This document shows, in pieces, positions 1-7,584 of a stretch of DNA of 37,235 nucleotides. The notes under the pieces are model-generated. The model saw nothing but the letters and a program-made list of their open reading frames with translations, was not told the origin of the DNA and did not search any database. Numbering within the stretch: position 1 is the stretch's first letter; each line of letters starts with the position of its first letter. The translations under genes were made by a program, and so were the position numbers. The DNA comes from SIG440 sp045648205. Lineage in GTDB: Bacteria > Bacillota > Clostridia > Monoglobales > Monoglobaceae. The stretch spans positions 1 through 37,235 of the forward strand of contig JAZRNM010000036.1 in the NCBI GenBank assembly GCA_045648205.1, given 5' to 3'.

Positions 1-8
1 TGAAAGTT

Positions 9-24
9 GCGGAATTCGTTCCGC
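9..24. other. Small hairpin with UUCG loop
   Basis: A perfect 6-bp inverted repeat (GCGGAA/TTCCGC) closes on a TTCG loop. It lies just past the alcohol dehydrogenase terminator hairpin. It may be a second, backup hairpin for that gene or belong to a gene beyond the left edge. It has no clear T-tract of its own. Confidence 0.4.
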
Positions 25-25
25 T

Positions 26-46
26 AAAACGGCATTCTGCCGTTTT
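26..46 (-). terminator. Terminator of the alcohol dehydrogenase gene
   Basis: A perfect 9-bp stem (AAAACGGCA/TGCCGTTTT) has a 3-nt loop and lies 12 bases beyond the dehydrogenase stop codon. The stem itself supplies a short run of T on either strand, so it could act in both directions. Confidence 0.65.
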
Positions 47-58
47 CTACTGCATTGA

Positions 59-1228
59 TTATAAACATAGTCTAAATATGTCTTTTATCACATCAAAGTC
101 CATATCTACATAACTCTTAATGGTTCTCTGTTTGCCAAAAGTACAAAGTTCTGAAAGCTTGTCTATGCAACCTTCATCAAGCCCAAAATCTGCAAGACGT
201 GATGGCATGCCGATTGACTTAAAATACTCTGCCATTTTCTCTATGCCTGCAAAGGCTGCAGCTTCATCATTCTCCTGGACACAATCCCACACCCGACGTG
301 CAAACTGCGCAAAGCGTGGAATATTATGTTTGTAAATATATTTCGCCCATGCGGGGAAAAGTATCGCAAGTCCGGCGCCGTGAGCTATCTCATCATACTC
401 ACCGCTGAGCGCATGCTCCAACTGATGCACCGGAAGAGCGTTTTGCCGTCCGCAACCGGTGAGACCGTTATGTGATAGGCTTGATGCCCACATCATGTTG
501 GCACGTGCATCATAATCCTCAGGGTTTTCCATAAGGGTCGTCCCTGCCGTAATGGTCGCCTTCAAAATACTTTCAGCAATTCTGTCGGTGAGGTCGGTGG
601 GCTCACATGGTATAAAATAGCGTTCTATGGTATGTGCCATAATATCAACCACACCGCAGGCTGTCTGATATTTGGACACAGAATATGTGAGTTCGGGATT
701 CATCACTGCGAACAGACATCTGTTGTATTCACTGTTAAAGCCCCTCTTCATATGAAGTTCTGTGTTGGTGATAACCGCAGATGAGCTCATTTCACTTCCA
801 GCTGCAGCAATGGTGAGAATACATCCCACAGGCAATGCCTTTTTAACTTCCGTTTTGCCAGTTGGAAAGTCCCATGGGTCGCAATCTGCACAAGCTCCTG
901 CTGCAGTATATTTTGAAGAATCAAGGACACTTCCTCCACCCACAGCAAGAATCATCTGAACATTATTCTCTTTTGCCACTTTGACTGCTTCCCGAACAAA
1001 GGAAAGCTTTGGATTTGGCTCAACACCGCCCATTTCAACAACATTGATTCCACATTCATTGAGTGATGCCATAACCTCATCATAAAGGCCAGATTTCTTT
1101 ATGCTTCCCTGACCGTACTGGAGCATAATGTTGTTATATCCGTATTCTTTTATTATGTTTCCTATTTCCTTGTGGGTATCCTTTCCAAAAAACACCTTTG
1201 TTGGCGTATTGTAAACAAAATCTCTCAT
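59..1228 (-). CDS. Iron-containing alcohol dehydrogenase (butanol dehydrogenase-like)
   Basis: A cytoplasmic NAD(P)H-dependent reductase of the group III (iron-type) alcohol dehydrogenase family, closest in layout to clostridial butanol dehydrogenases and YqhD. It probably reduces aldehydes to alcohols to dispose of fermentation electrons. The 389-residue length is typical. The nucleotide-binding GGGSVLDSSK motif is at about 97-106. The four expected metal ligands are present: D195 and H199 in GVVDIMAHTIE, H268 in HQLEH, and H283 in AHGAG. The start is supported by an AGGAGAG site about ten bases upstream and by a TTGACA/TAGAAT promoter. The gene is monocistronic, with its own terminator at the left edge. 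A decayed PocR-domain regulator lies upstream on the other strand and may once have controlled it (inference). The substrate cannot be read from sequence. Confidence 0.93.
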   Translation of the reverse strand: MRDFVYNTPTKVFFGKDTHKEIGNIIKEYGYNNIMLQYGQGSIKKSGLYDEVMASLNECGINVVEMGGVEPNPKLSFVREAVKVAKENNVQMILAVGGGSVLDSSKYTAAGACADCDPWDFPTGKTEVKKALPVGCILTIAAAGSEMSSSAVITNTELHMKRGFNSEYNRCLFAVMNPELTYSVSKYQTACGVVDIMAHTIERYFIPCEPTDLTDRIAESILKATITAGTTLMENPEDYDARANMMWASSLSHNGLTGCGRQNALPVHQLEHALSGEYDEIAHGAGLAILFPAWAKYIYKHNIPRFAQFARRVWDCVQENDEAAAFAGIEKMAEYFKSIGMPSRLADFGLDEGCIDKLSELCTFGKQRTIKSYVDMDFDVIKDIFRLCL

Positions 1229-1282
1229 AATCAGGTAACTCTCCTTTTTTTAATATATTAACGCTCATGGTTGTTGCAGTTG

Positions 1283-1311
1283 ATTCTATCACTTATCCAG
1301 AGGCTTGTCAA
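1283..1311 (-). promoter_or_regulatory. Promoter of the alcohol dehydrogenase gene
   Basis: The minus strand reads TTGACA (1311-1306), 17 bases, then TAGAAT (1288-1283). This is a near-perfect housekeeping sigma-A promoter about 55 bases ahead of the start codon. The rest of the 1229-1733 gap holds a PocR-domain gene remnant and a bidirectional terminator. Confidence 0.75.
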
Positions 1312-1394
1312 GGGGTACATACACAATCCCCAAAATCTGTCACATTGGGACTCAAAACATTTATTTCAGTTCTCTGGCTGCTTGACATTAGTAA

Positions 1395-1633
1395 GTACAT
1401 TTTAAAAAGGAGCAAAAACTCAAAAAAACAGAAATGCACGTCTGCCACGTGGGATTCGTGGATATTTCCGTACCGGTTTTGTATAACAATATTATAATTG
1501 GTACCTTATTTTAGGGCCAATCCGAACGAACACAAAGTTTTCAGACATAGAAAAGTACCTGGAACATCTGGGACTTGAAAAAAAAGAAATGAAAAAGTAT
1601 TTTGGAGAATTAAATGGTTACAGTCTGGAATAA
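1395..1633 (+). pseudogene. Remnant of a PocR-domain regulator gene
   Basis: Two overlapping plus-strand frames together spell the end of a PocR ligand-binding domain. The first frame (1395-1511) contains MHVCHVGFVDISVPVL, then NNIIIGTLF, and hits TAG at 1512. The second frame (read from about 1511) continues LGPIRTNTKFSDIEKYL, then LGLEKKEMKKYFGEL, and ends at TAA 1631-1633. The Cys-His-x-Gly-(hydrophobic)-Val-Asp core, the VP strand and the ensuing helix are the usual order in PocR domains (my reading of the family pattern). A single lost base near 1509-1513 explains the frame change. No start, ribosome site, N-terminal half of the domain or DNA-binding domain remains, so this is a decayed fragment. 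PocR domains are normally fused to AraC-type DNA-binding or signalling domains. What followed here cannot be seen. Confidence 0.62.
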
Positions 1634-1666
1634 ATCCAGAGTATTTTTTATTATAAATCATAAAAC

Positions 1667-1706
1667 AAAAAAGACAATACCCTATGCATAGAGTATTGTC
1701 TTTTTT
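1667..1706 (-). terminator. Terminator of the glycine/alanine symporter gene, bidirectional
   Basis: A 14-bp stem (AAAAAAGACAATAC/GTATTGTCTTTTTT) surrounds a smaller palindrome, CTATGCATAG. It is flanked by A-runs and T-runs on both sides, so it can stop transcription from either strand. It lies 28 bases after the symporter stop codon. Confidence 0.85.
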
Positions 1707-1733
1707 AATAAAAATTTCTGTATTATTTTACTA

Positions 1734-3221
1734 CTAGTCTTCCTTTGCTTCCATTTCAGCCTGAATATCAGCGTAAGCAGAAAGTATAGGAGCAACTTTT
1801 TCTCCCTTTTGTCTTGCAAAGTAGTTCTTTGTAATCTTAAACACAGTGCCTGAAAGAACTACAAGACCAATCAAGTTGGGGATTGCCATCAAACCGTTAA
1901 AGGTATCGGAAAGATCCCAGGCCAAAGAAAGATCCATAGTTGCACCAACCAGAACAAAACATACGAAGATAATCTTATAAATAACTGTTGTAACCTTGCC
2001 GAACAGGAACTCGCAAGACTTAGAACCATAAACAAACCAACCAATTACAGTAGAAATTGCAAAGAAGAAGATTGCAATGGTTGCAAAATATCCACCGATT
2101 GTACCAAAGGATGCCACAAACGCCTCAGTCACCAACACAGATGCTTTATCAGCAGTAAATCCAGCTGCTACCAAACCTGTAGAGAGGTCAATTACACCAG
2201 AGCAGAGGATAACCAATGCAGAGAGAGAACAAATAACGATGGTGTCAACAAACACCTCAAACACACCCCACATACCCTGCTTTGTTGGTTCCTTTACATC
2301 TGCAGCAGAGTGAACCAAAGCAGAAGAACCAAGACCAGCTTCATTGGAGAATACACCGCGTGCGATACCACTCTTTGCAACCTTGGAAATAACAACACCG
2401 ATTGCACCACCGGCAATAGCATCAAATCCGAATGCACCCTTGAAGATAGAAGCAAACACATCACCAAGAACTGATGCCTTGGTCACAATAATAATAACTG
2501 CACCAATGATATAGAACGCAGACATAAAGGGAACGAGTTTTTCAGCAATAGAACCGATAAGTTTCAGTCCACCCAATGCCATCACTGCCATCAACACAAG
2601 CAGAATGATGCCGGTAACCATAACCGGAATATGGAAAGTTCCTTCAAAGTTTGCTGCAATAGTGTTAACCTGGCTCATATTACCAATACCGAATGATGCC
2701 AGAACACAGAAAACCGCAAACAGAACACCAAGAACAGTACCCAATGTTTTAAGACCTTTTTTATCAGAAAAGCCTTCCTTCAAATAAACCATAGCACCGC
2801 CTAACCATTCACCGCCTGCTGTCTTCTTGCGATAAAAGATACCCAATACGATTTCTGCATACTTGGTGATCATACCAAAGAACGCTGCAATCCACATCCA
2901 GAAAACAGCACCGGGACCTCCGGCAGCAATTGCAGTTGCCACACCAACTACATTACCTACACCGACCGTACCGCCAAGGGCAGTACAGAGCGCCTGAAAC
3001 GAAGAGATTGACTTAGAATCTTTTGCGGCTTTCTTTTCTTTCTTGAAAAGCGTACCAAAGGTGTTTTTCATCCAAAAACCGATTTTTCCAACCTGGAAAA
3101 ACTTCAAACCACAGGTGAGGAAGATACCTGTTCCAACCAGGAACACCAGCATCACGGGGCCCCAAACCCAACTGTTAACTTTTCCGTTAATACTTTCAAC
3201 CATTGCCAAAAACTGTTGCAT
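1734..3221 (-). CDS. Sodium:alanine/glycine symporter, AGCS family
   Basis: An inner-membrane secondary transporter that imports a small neutral amino acid with Na+. At 495 residues it has the usual AGCS length and about 10-11 hydrophobic segments. Family signatures are visible: ALGGTVGVGN (81-90), GGPGAVFWMW (101-110) and FSNEAGLGSSALVHSAA around 295-312. The start codon follows a strong AGGAGGC site seven bases upstream. Family members carry alanine, glycine or both. The glycine riboswitch in the leader makes glycine the likely physiological substrate (inference). It is transcribed alone, between its riboswitch leader and its terminator. A second, less typical AGCS gene lies about 5 kb away. 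Confidence 0.94.
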   Translation of the reverse strand: MQQFLAMVESINGKVNSWVWGPVMLVFLVGTGIFLTCGLKFFQVGKIGFWMKNTFGTLFKKEKKAAKDSKSISSFQALCTALGGTVGVGNVVGVATAIAAGGPGAVFWMWIAAFFGMITKYAEIVLGIFYRKKTAGGEWLGGAMVYLKEGFSDKKGLKTLGTVLGVLFAVFCVLASFGIGNMSQVNTIAANFEGTFHIPVMVTGIILLVLMAVMALGGLKLIGSIAEKLVPFMSAFYIIGAVIIIVTKASVLGDVFASIFKGAFGFDAIAGGAIGVVISKVAKSGIARGVFSNEAGLGSSALVHSAADVKEPTKQGMWGVFEVFVDTIVICSLSALVILCSGVIDLSTGLVAAGFTADKASVLVTEAFVASFGTIGGYFATIAIFFFAISTVIGWFVYGSKSCEFLFGKVTTVIYKIIFVCFVLVGATMDLSLAWDLSDTFNGLMAIPNLIGLVVLSGTVFKITKNYFARQKGEKVAPILSAYADIQAEMEAKED

Positions 3222-3266
3222 GTTTTTGCCTCCTAAATATATATTTTTTATTTTTCACAACAAAAC

Positions 3267-3291
3267 AGCCACCCTGTTTTTCAGGATGGCT
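3267..3291 (-). terminator. Leader terminator of the glycine riboswitch
   Basis: A 10-bp stem with one G-U pair (minus strand AGCCATCCTG/CAGGGTGGCT) and a 5-nt loop is followed by GTTTTGTTGT. It sits between the glycine aptamer and the symporter ribosome binding site, where an expression platform belongs. Its 5-prime base abuts TCCGGAG (3296-3290), which can pair with the CTCCGGAG at the start of the aptamer (3414-3407). This suggests a choice between aptamer P1 and an antiterminator. Confidence 0.65.
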
Positions 3292-3304
3292 CCGGATTTG
3301 CTAT

Positions 3305-3414
3305 GCAGACACAACACCACACAGAGGTGCTATGAAGTCTGCTCCGTCCTTTTGCCTGAGAGATTCGACCACCCGGTCTTGCACCTTCGGCACTCTGTAC
3401 GAGATTCTCCGGAG
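3305..3414 (-). ncRNA. Glycine riboswitch (single aptamer plus ghost hairpin)
   Basis: The minus strand carries the hallmark glycine aptamer segments: GCCGAAGGTGC (3391-3381), then CTCAGGCAAAAGGAC (3360-3346), closed by P1 CTCCG/CGGAG (3414-3410 with 3346-3342). Immediately downstream a GCAGAC/GTCTGC stem (3342-3337 with 3310-3305) encloses a second hairpin. That is the position of the partial 'ghost' aptamer seen in singlet glycine riboswitches. There is not room between the promoter and P1 for a second full aptamer. It precedes an AGCS symporter, a known target of glycine riboswitches in other Firmicutes. For an importer, glycine turning expression off would make sense; the direction is inferred only. 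Confidence 0.9.
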
Positions 3415-3468
3415 TTCCCTTCGCTTCCAGTTTCAAAGATTCTGAAAGTTTCAACGAGATATGACACC

Positions 3469-3496
3469 ATTATACATTATTTTCTATATTTGTCAA
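3469..3496 (-). promoter_or_regulatory. Promoter of the riboswitch-symporter unit
   Basis: The minus strand reads TTGACA (3496-3491), 16 bases, TATAAT (3474-3469). Both hexamers are perfect. Transcription would start near 3462, giving a leader of about 240 bases that holds the glycine riboswitch and its terminator. This accounts for most of the 3222-3585 gap. Confidence 0.85.
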
Positions 3497-3537
3497 TAGT
3501 ATTTTGTAATTTTATATAATTTTATTCCAAAATTAAA

Positions 3538-3572
3538 ACAATCCCTAAAAGCCAAGGGCTTTTGGGGATTGT
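3538..3572 (-). terminator. putP: Terminator of the putP-like gene
   Basis: A 16-bp stem (ACAATCCCTAAAAGCC with GGCTTTTGGGGATTGT, one G-U type mismatch) with a 3-nt loop is followed on the minus strand by TTTTAATTTT. It starts 14 bases beyond the stop codon. Confidence 0.85.
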
Positions 3573-3585
3573 CACACAACATTTT

Positions 3586-5121
3586 TTAGTCATCGATGCT
3601 GTTATCCGTTGCCTTCTCATAAATTGCCTCAACCTCAGCTGATGGTGCTTTATCAAGAAGAGTTACAATGATTGCAACCACTGCACCTATTATAAATCCG
3701 GGGATAATTTCATATATACCTGTAATTGAGGTAAGTGACAAACCGTTTGAAACAGGGAGCCACAACCAAAGCATATCAATCAATGCACCGGCTATAATAC
3801 CGGCAACAGCACCTTTGTATGTAAAACGTTTCCAGAAAAGTGAGAATAACACAACGGGACCAAAAGCTGCTCCAAAGATTCCCCATGCATTTGAAACCAA
3901 ATCCATAATTGCCTGAGCTGCTTTTCCCTTACTGTTTGCAATGAAGAATGCAATAAAAGCAATCGCTAAAACTACAATACGACTTACCCAGAGCATTTCT
4001 TTGTTTGATGCCTGTTTTCTTATCATTGGCTTATAGATGTCACTTGCAAATGATGAAGTCGCAACCAAAAGCTGTGAGTCCGCTGTGGACATACTTGCTG
4101 CTATAATTGCCGCCAAAAGAATTCCTGCAATAAATGCCGGGAACACGTCACGCGCAAGTTCAACAAAAATCAAAGATTGTTTACCCTGTGCCAAAAGAAC
4201 CTCTGAAAGGTCTGTTCCGTCAGAATATACAAACATTCTTCCGAGATATGCAATTATTATAGCTGCTGCAAGTGAAAGGATAACCCAGACAATTGCAACT
4301 GTTGCTGATTTTTTAACCATTGAAGGTTTTTCAATAGCCATAAATCTCACAATAATATGCGGCATACCAAAATATCCAAGACCCCAGCCAAGACCGGATA
4401 GGATATCTTTCCAGCTTGCATTAAAGAAATTTGCAACAAACGCAAATTCTTCCCCGTTGGGACCCGAATAAACTGTTGTAAGAGCAGCAGGTTCAAGTGT
4501 TCTTGTGAACCCAACAACAATAGGCACAATCAAGAGGGCTGCAATCATTAAAAGTCCCTGGAAAAAGTCAGTCCAGCAAACAGCATTAAATCCGCCCAAT
4601 AATGTGTAAACAACAACAATAGCTGCAAATATAATCATCGCAGTTGTTCTTGGAAGCTGAGGAACCAGAGTGGTAAACACATCTGCTCCGGCTACAAAAG
4701 CCGATGCAACATAAATGGTGAAACATACCAAAAACACAACGGCACAAATAATGCTTACCGCAGGACTTTTTGATGCAAATCTGTTAGAAAGATATTGCGG
4801 CAAGGTGATTGAATCTCCTGCAGCTTTTGAGAACTTGCGAAGTCTTTTGGCTACCAGAATCCAGTTTGCTGCAGTACCTATGGCAAGACCAATTCCAATC
4901 CATGCCTGACCAAATCCAAAAGCAAGAATACTTCCTGGAAGTCCCATCAAAAGCCATGCACTCATATCTGAAGCCTGGGCACTCATTGCAGTTACCCATG
5001 GTCCCATAGCTCGTCCGCCGAGAAAATAATCTTTTTCACTTACGTCTCTAGATTTAATGAAAAAGAAAATACCTATAGCAATCATTGCTACAAAATAAAG
5101 TACAAATGCAAAAATATCCAT
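3586..5121 (-). CDS. putP: Sodium:proline symporter, PutP type
   Basis: A membrane Na+/solute symporter of the SSS family that most resembles PutP, the high-affinity proline importer. Counting from the chosen start it is 511 residues, against about 500 for E. coli PutP, with about 13 hydrophobic helices. The N-terminal block FLGGRAMGPWVTAMSAQASD then MSAWLLMGLPGS holds D52 and S54, at the places of the PutP sodium-site residues D55 and S57. The reading frame stays open 24 bases further upstream. Those codons, however, encode the AAGGGGAAAG ribosome binding site, so the ATG at 5121 is preferred. An extended -10 promoter precedes it and a terminator follows. The substrate is by family resemblance, since related SSS members carry other solutes. 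Confidence 0.92.
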   Translation of the reverse strand: MDIFAFVLYFVAMIAIGIFFFIKSRDVSEKDYFLGGRAMGPWVTAMSAQASDMSAWLLMGLPGSILAFGFGQAWIGIGLAIGTAANWILVAKRLRKFSKAAGDSITLPQYLSNRFASKSPAVSIICAVVFLVCFTIYVASAFVAGADVFTTLVPQLPRTTAMIIFAAIVVVYTLLGGFNAVCWTDFFQGLLMIAALLIVPIVVGFTRTLEPAALTTVYSGPNGEEFAFVANFFNASWKDILSGLGWGLGYFGMPHIIVRFMAIEKPSMVKKSATVAIVWVILSLAAAIIIAYLGRMFVYSDGTDLSEVLLAQGKQSLIFVELARDVFPAFIAGILLAAIIAASMSTADSQLLVATSSFASDIYKPMIRKQASNKEMLWVSRIVVLAIAFIAFFIANSKGKAAQAIMDLVSNAWGIFGAAFGPVVLFSLFWKRFTYKGAVAGIIAGALIDMLWLWLPVSNGLSLTSITGIYEIIPGFIIGAVVAIIVTLLDKAPSAEVEAIYEKATDNSIDD

Positions 5122-5162
5122 CTTTCTTTCCCCTTTTTTTAACAATTTTTCATATGCTTAGC

Positions 5163-5191
5163 ATTATAGCACAATACAAAAGAAAAATCAA
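5163..5191 (-). promoter_or_regulatory. putP: Promoter of putP
   Basis: The minus strand reads TTGATT (5191-5186), 17 bases ending TGC, then TATAAT (5168-5163). The TGC gives an extended -10. A short inverted repeat ATGCTAAGCAT lies immediately after the -10. Confidence 0.8.
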
Positions 5192-5219
5192 TAGAGAATT
5201 CTGTATAGGTCATGGTTTA

Positions 5220-5747
5220 TTATAGTGCGACATATTCTATTAGTTCAGCAATCTGAGAGCGGTCACTAAAGTCACCATCTGCATCGCAAAGCTCTATTAA
5301 TAGCTTTTCCATTTCTGTCGGTTCTTTTTTTGAACTCATTATCTTCTTTAAAGTTTTTAAGGCAGTTTTATGTACGGCACTAAGCTCATCTATAACCATT
5401 TTTCCGGTGAAATTGAAAACTTTTATAAATTCAGGCAATCCGTTTTTGAAATTTTTTTCAATAACCAATTTATCGTAATAATCACTGCAGTCAAGAGGCG
5501 TTATACCTGTCGTATACACCGCTATTTTTTTATCTTTTAATCTATCAAGGTTCTTTGTAATAAGGATTACACCATTTATAGTTTCAGCATATAAGCCGCC
5601 TCCGTATATTATGGTGTCATATTTTTCAAGCTCATCTATTGTAATTTCTTTAGCATTTATTACCTTGCAATTAAGCTCTTCTCCTATCCAATCCGCATAT
5701 GTTTTGGTTGAACCGTATTTTGTTTTGTAAACAACAATTGCATTCAT
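5220..5747 (-). CDS. Flavodoxin-domain protein
   Basis: A small soluble protein of 175 residues with a flavodoxin fold at its N-terminus. It begins with a beta strand (NAIVVYKT) running into the FMN-phosphate loop KYGSTKTYADWI, and YDTIIYGGGLYAETINGV matches the second FMN loop. This is the pattern of the flavodoxin_5 or HemG-like group, so it may be an FMN-dependent electron carrier or a quinone/protoporphyrinogen-type oxidoreductase. The C-terminal 60 residues are helical and lysine-rich and are not diagnostic. The ATG has an AAGGAG site nine bases upstream and a plausible promoter. It is divergent from the transaldolase gene. No intrinsic terminator was seen before putP, so some read-through into putP is possible. 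The partner and substrate are unknown. Confidence 0.82.
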   Translation of the reverse strand: MNAIVVYKTKYGSTKTYADWIGEELNCKVINAKEITIDELEKYDTIIYGGGLYAETINGVILITKNLDRLKDKKIAVYTTGITPLDCSDYYDKLVIEKNFKNGLPEFIKVFNFTGKMVIDELSAVHKTALKTLKKIMSSKKEPTEMEKLLIELCDADGDFSDRSQIAELIEYVAL

Positions 5748-5782
5748 AAAAAATTCTCCTTAATATATACATTTTTCTTTTT

Positions 5783-5811
5783 ATTTTATGCTCAGCGACA
5801 TATTGATACAA
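5783..5811 (-). promoter_or_regulatory. Likely promoter of the flavodoxin gene
   Basis: The minus strand reads TTGTAT (5811-5806), 17 bases, TAAAAT (5788-5783). The plus strand has TTGATA at 5803-5808 overlapping this -35, which could serve the divergent aldolase gene, but no good plus-strand -10 follows it. Confidence 0.5.
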
Positions 5812-5882
5812 CCATTTTAAAACATAATTGTTAAAAAAACAATACTACAAAGCATACATATGTAAAAAAGGAGGCAAATGCA

Positions 5883-6530
5883 ATGAAATTGTTTATTGAC
5901 ACTGCGAACATTGAAGAAATCAAAGAAGCCAACGACCTTGGCATAATATGCGGAGTTACGACAAATCCGTCACTGATTGCAAAGGAGGGCAGGGATTTCA
6001 GAACCGTAATCGACGAAATCGCTGCCATTGTAGATGGTCCGATATCTGCCGAGGTAATAAGCCTTGATGCCGACTCTATGGTGAAAGAAGCCATACCTCT
6101 TGCACAAATGAATAAAAACATCGTAATCAAAATTCCCATGACCGCAGAAGGTTTGAAGGCTGTAAAAAGACTTGGCGCTATGGATATACATACAAATGTA
6201 ACCTTGGTTTTTTCAGCATCTCAGGCACTTCTTGCGGCACGTGCAGGCGCAACCTACGTAAGTCCATTCTTAGGCAGGCTTGATGACATAAATTCTGACG
6301 GAATGAAACTTATTTCTGACATTGTAAGTATTTTTTCTGCACACGAAATCAGTACCGAAATTATCTGTGCAAGCATCAGAAACCCCAATCACGTAACAGA
6401 AGCCGCAAAACTCGGAGCGGATATTGCAACCATTCCCTATAATGTAATTATACAGATGATAAAGCATCCGCTCACCGACGCCGGAATGGAAAAATTTCTA
6501 AAAGACTGGGAACAACATTTAAGCCGATAA
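5883..6530 (+). CDS. fsa: Fructose-6-phosphate aldolase / transaldolase-like protein
   Basis: A cytoplasmic class I aldolase of the small transaldolase (TalC/FSA) family. At 215 residues it has exactly the short-form length. K83 in IVIKIPMT is the Schiff-base lysine, and the N-terminal MKLFIDTANIEEI plus GVTTNPSLIAKEG carry the conserved aspartate and the TTNPS motif. It is either a transaldolase moving a three-carbon unit between sugar phosphates or a fructose-6-phosphate aldolase. The two activities cannot be told apart confidently from sequence. The ATG has an excellent AAGGAGG site seven bases upstream. It is the only plus-strand gene in the left third, between the flavodoxin and AEC-carrier genes, and its end shares a hairpin with the carrier. 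Confidence 0.92.
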   Translation: MKLFIDTANIEEIKEANDLGIICGVTTNPSLIAKEGRDFRTVIDEIAAIVDGPISAEVISLDADSMVKEAIPLAQMNKNIVIKIPMTAEGLKAVKRLGAMDIHTNVTLVFSASQALLAARAGATYVSPFLGRLDDINSDGMKLISDIVSIFSAHEISTEIICASIRNPNHVTEAAKLGADIATIPYNVIIQMIKHPLTDAGMEKFLKDWEQHLSR

Positions 6531-6569
6531 ATCAAATTAAATCATATATAATACACATTTACCATAAAA

Positions 6570-6609
6570 ATATGCACCCCTAAAAGTGTCTAACTTTGGG
6601 GGTGCATAT
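6570..6609. terminator. Shared terminator between fsa and the AEC carrier gene
   Basis: An 11-bp stem (ATATGCACCCC/GGGGTGCATAT) carries an inner AAAGT/ACTTT stem. The minus strand continues with ATTTTTA, so it ends the carrier transcript well. The plus side has a weaker T-run. It is convergently placed between the two stop codons. Confidence 0.7.
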
Positions 6610-6630
6610 CAATTCATAACAGGGCTTTTT

Positions 6631-7572
6631 TTAATGCAAAATTTCAGACAATATTGCAAAAATTATTGGTATGGTTACACAAGACAGTAAGTGAGAAACA
6701 AGTGCCATTCCCGAAGCAATTTTTGTGTCCTTGCCATATGCGCCGGGAACAACTATTGTGTTAAGTCCAAGAGGCATCGCAAGCGAGCATAATGTACAAA
6801 TCACAAAGGTTTCTCCCATGGGGAAGAAGTATGCAACTGCAAGAAAAATCAATGGATAAACAAGCAAGCGGATTGCCGAAATCGCATATATACTCTTGGG
6901 TTTCAAAATTTCTCCCAATGGGCTTCTTGCCACCGTCATACCCGTGAGAAGCATTGCAATTGGTGACATACAATTACTTAATGAGGTAACCAGATTTTCT
7001 GCAAATGCAGGCACCGGAATTTTTGCTAGTCCAATCACCATACCAATTGCCATTCCAATGAACATGGGGTTAATAAAGCTTTTGAGCCTTTTTGCGATTG
7101 ATGTTTTTTGACCACTGTCTCCCATCAACAAAACAGGTACACCCCAAACATAAATCACAGTCCATAACACCATTGTGAACAATATGTATTCCAGAAATAT
7201 ATCAGGGAAAATTGCACTTACAACCGCATTTCCCATAAACCCGAAATTTGAGAAACACAAACCATAAAGATAAATATTCTGCGTGTATTTATCTTTGGAG
7301 CAAAGCCTCGCCAGAAGCATCGAAACAGGTATAACCATCAGTTCAATTATGAGACTTCCGAGCAGTATGTTTTTTGCATCAGCAAGCATCTCCACAGTAA
7401 AGCGTTCCATAAATGTTCCCAGAACGAGTGCCGGTATAAAAATATAATTTTCAAGTTTTGAGAGAATTTCCTCTGTTTTTTCAGGAACAAAATTGAACCG
7501 TGCCAAAATATATCCAATAGCAATCAGCAAAAACAAAAAAGCCATCTGGCTAAGTGTTGTAGTCAAAATCAT
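6631..7572 (-). CDS. AEC-family carrier (auxin efflux carrier-like permease)
   Basis: A 313-residue integral membrane protein with about ten hydrophobic helices arranged as two halves, as in the AEC (bile/arsenite/riboflavin-like) superfamily. Recognisable pieces are the N-terminal AIGYILARFNFVPE, the NFGFMGNAVV segment in the first half, and the C-terminal LCSLAMPLGLNTIVVPGAYG. Bacterial AEC proteins include malonate and malate carriers (MdcF-like), so an organic-acid substrate is plausible but unproven. It starts 12 bases after the RpiR-family regulator gene, with which it must be cotranscribed. The carrier is therefore probably the regulator's main target. It ends at a shared hairpin with fsa. 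Confidence 0.86.
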   Translation of the reverse strand: MILTTTLSQMAFLFLLIAIGYILARFNFVPEKTEEILSKLENYIFIPALVLGTFMERFTVEMLADAKNILLGSLIIELMVIPVSMLLARLCSKDKYTQNIYLYGLCFSNFGFMGNAVVSAIFPDIFLEYILFTMVLWTVIYVWGVPVLLMGDSGQKTSIAKRLKSFINPMFIGMAIGMVIGLAKIPVPAFAENLVTSLSNCMSPIAMLLTGMTVARSPLGEILKPKSIYAISAIRLLVYPLIFLAVAYFFPMGETFVICTLCSLAMPLGLNTIVVPGAYGKDTKIASGMALVSHLLSCVTIPIIFAILSEILH

Positions 7573-7584
7573 TTGTAAATCCCC

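Noticed and set aside
1267..1497. Open frame of 76 codons on the plus strand upstream of the alcohol dehydrogenase
   Set aside because: It reads through the dehydrogenase promoter in reverse and through the PocR remnant in the wrong frame; no ribosome binding site and no recognisable product.
3415..3462. Possible second glycine aptamer upstream of the first
   Set aside because: Only about 48 bases separate P1 from the predicted transcription start; GAAGCGAAGGG recalls aptamer sequence, but no second full core can fit.
3043..3519. Plus-strand open frame of 158 codons across the symporter start and riboswitch
   Set aside because: It is antisense to the symporter N-terminus, the glycine riboswitch and the promoter, all of which have strong independent support.
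5122..5145. Eight extra N-terminal residues for PutP
   Set aside because: They are encoded by the AAGGGGAAAG ribosome binding site of the ATG at 5121.
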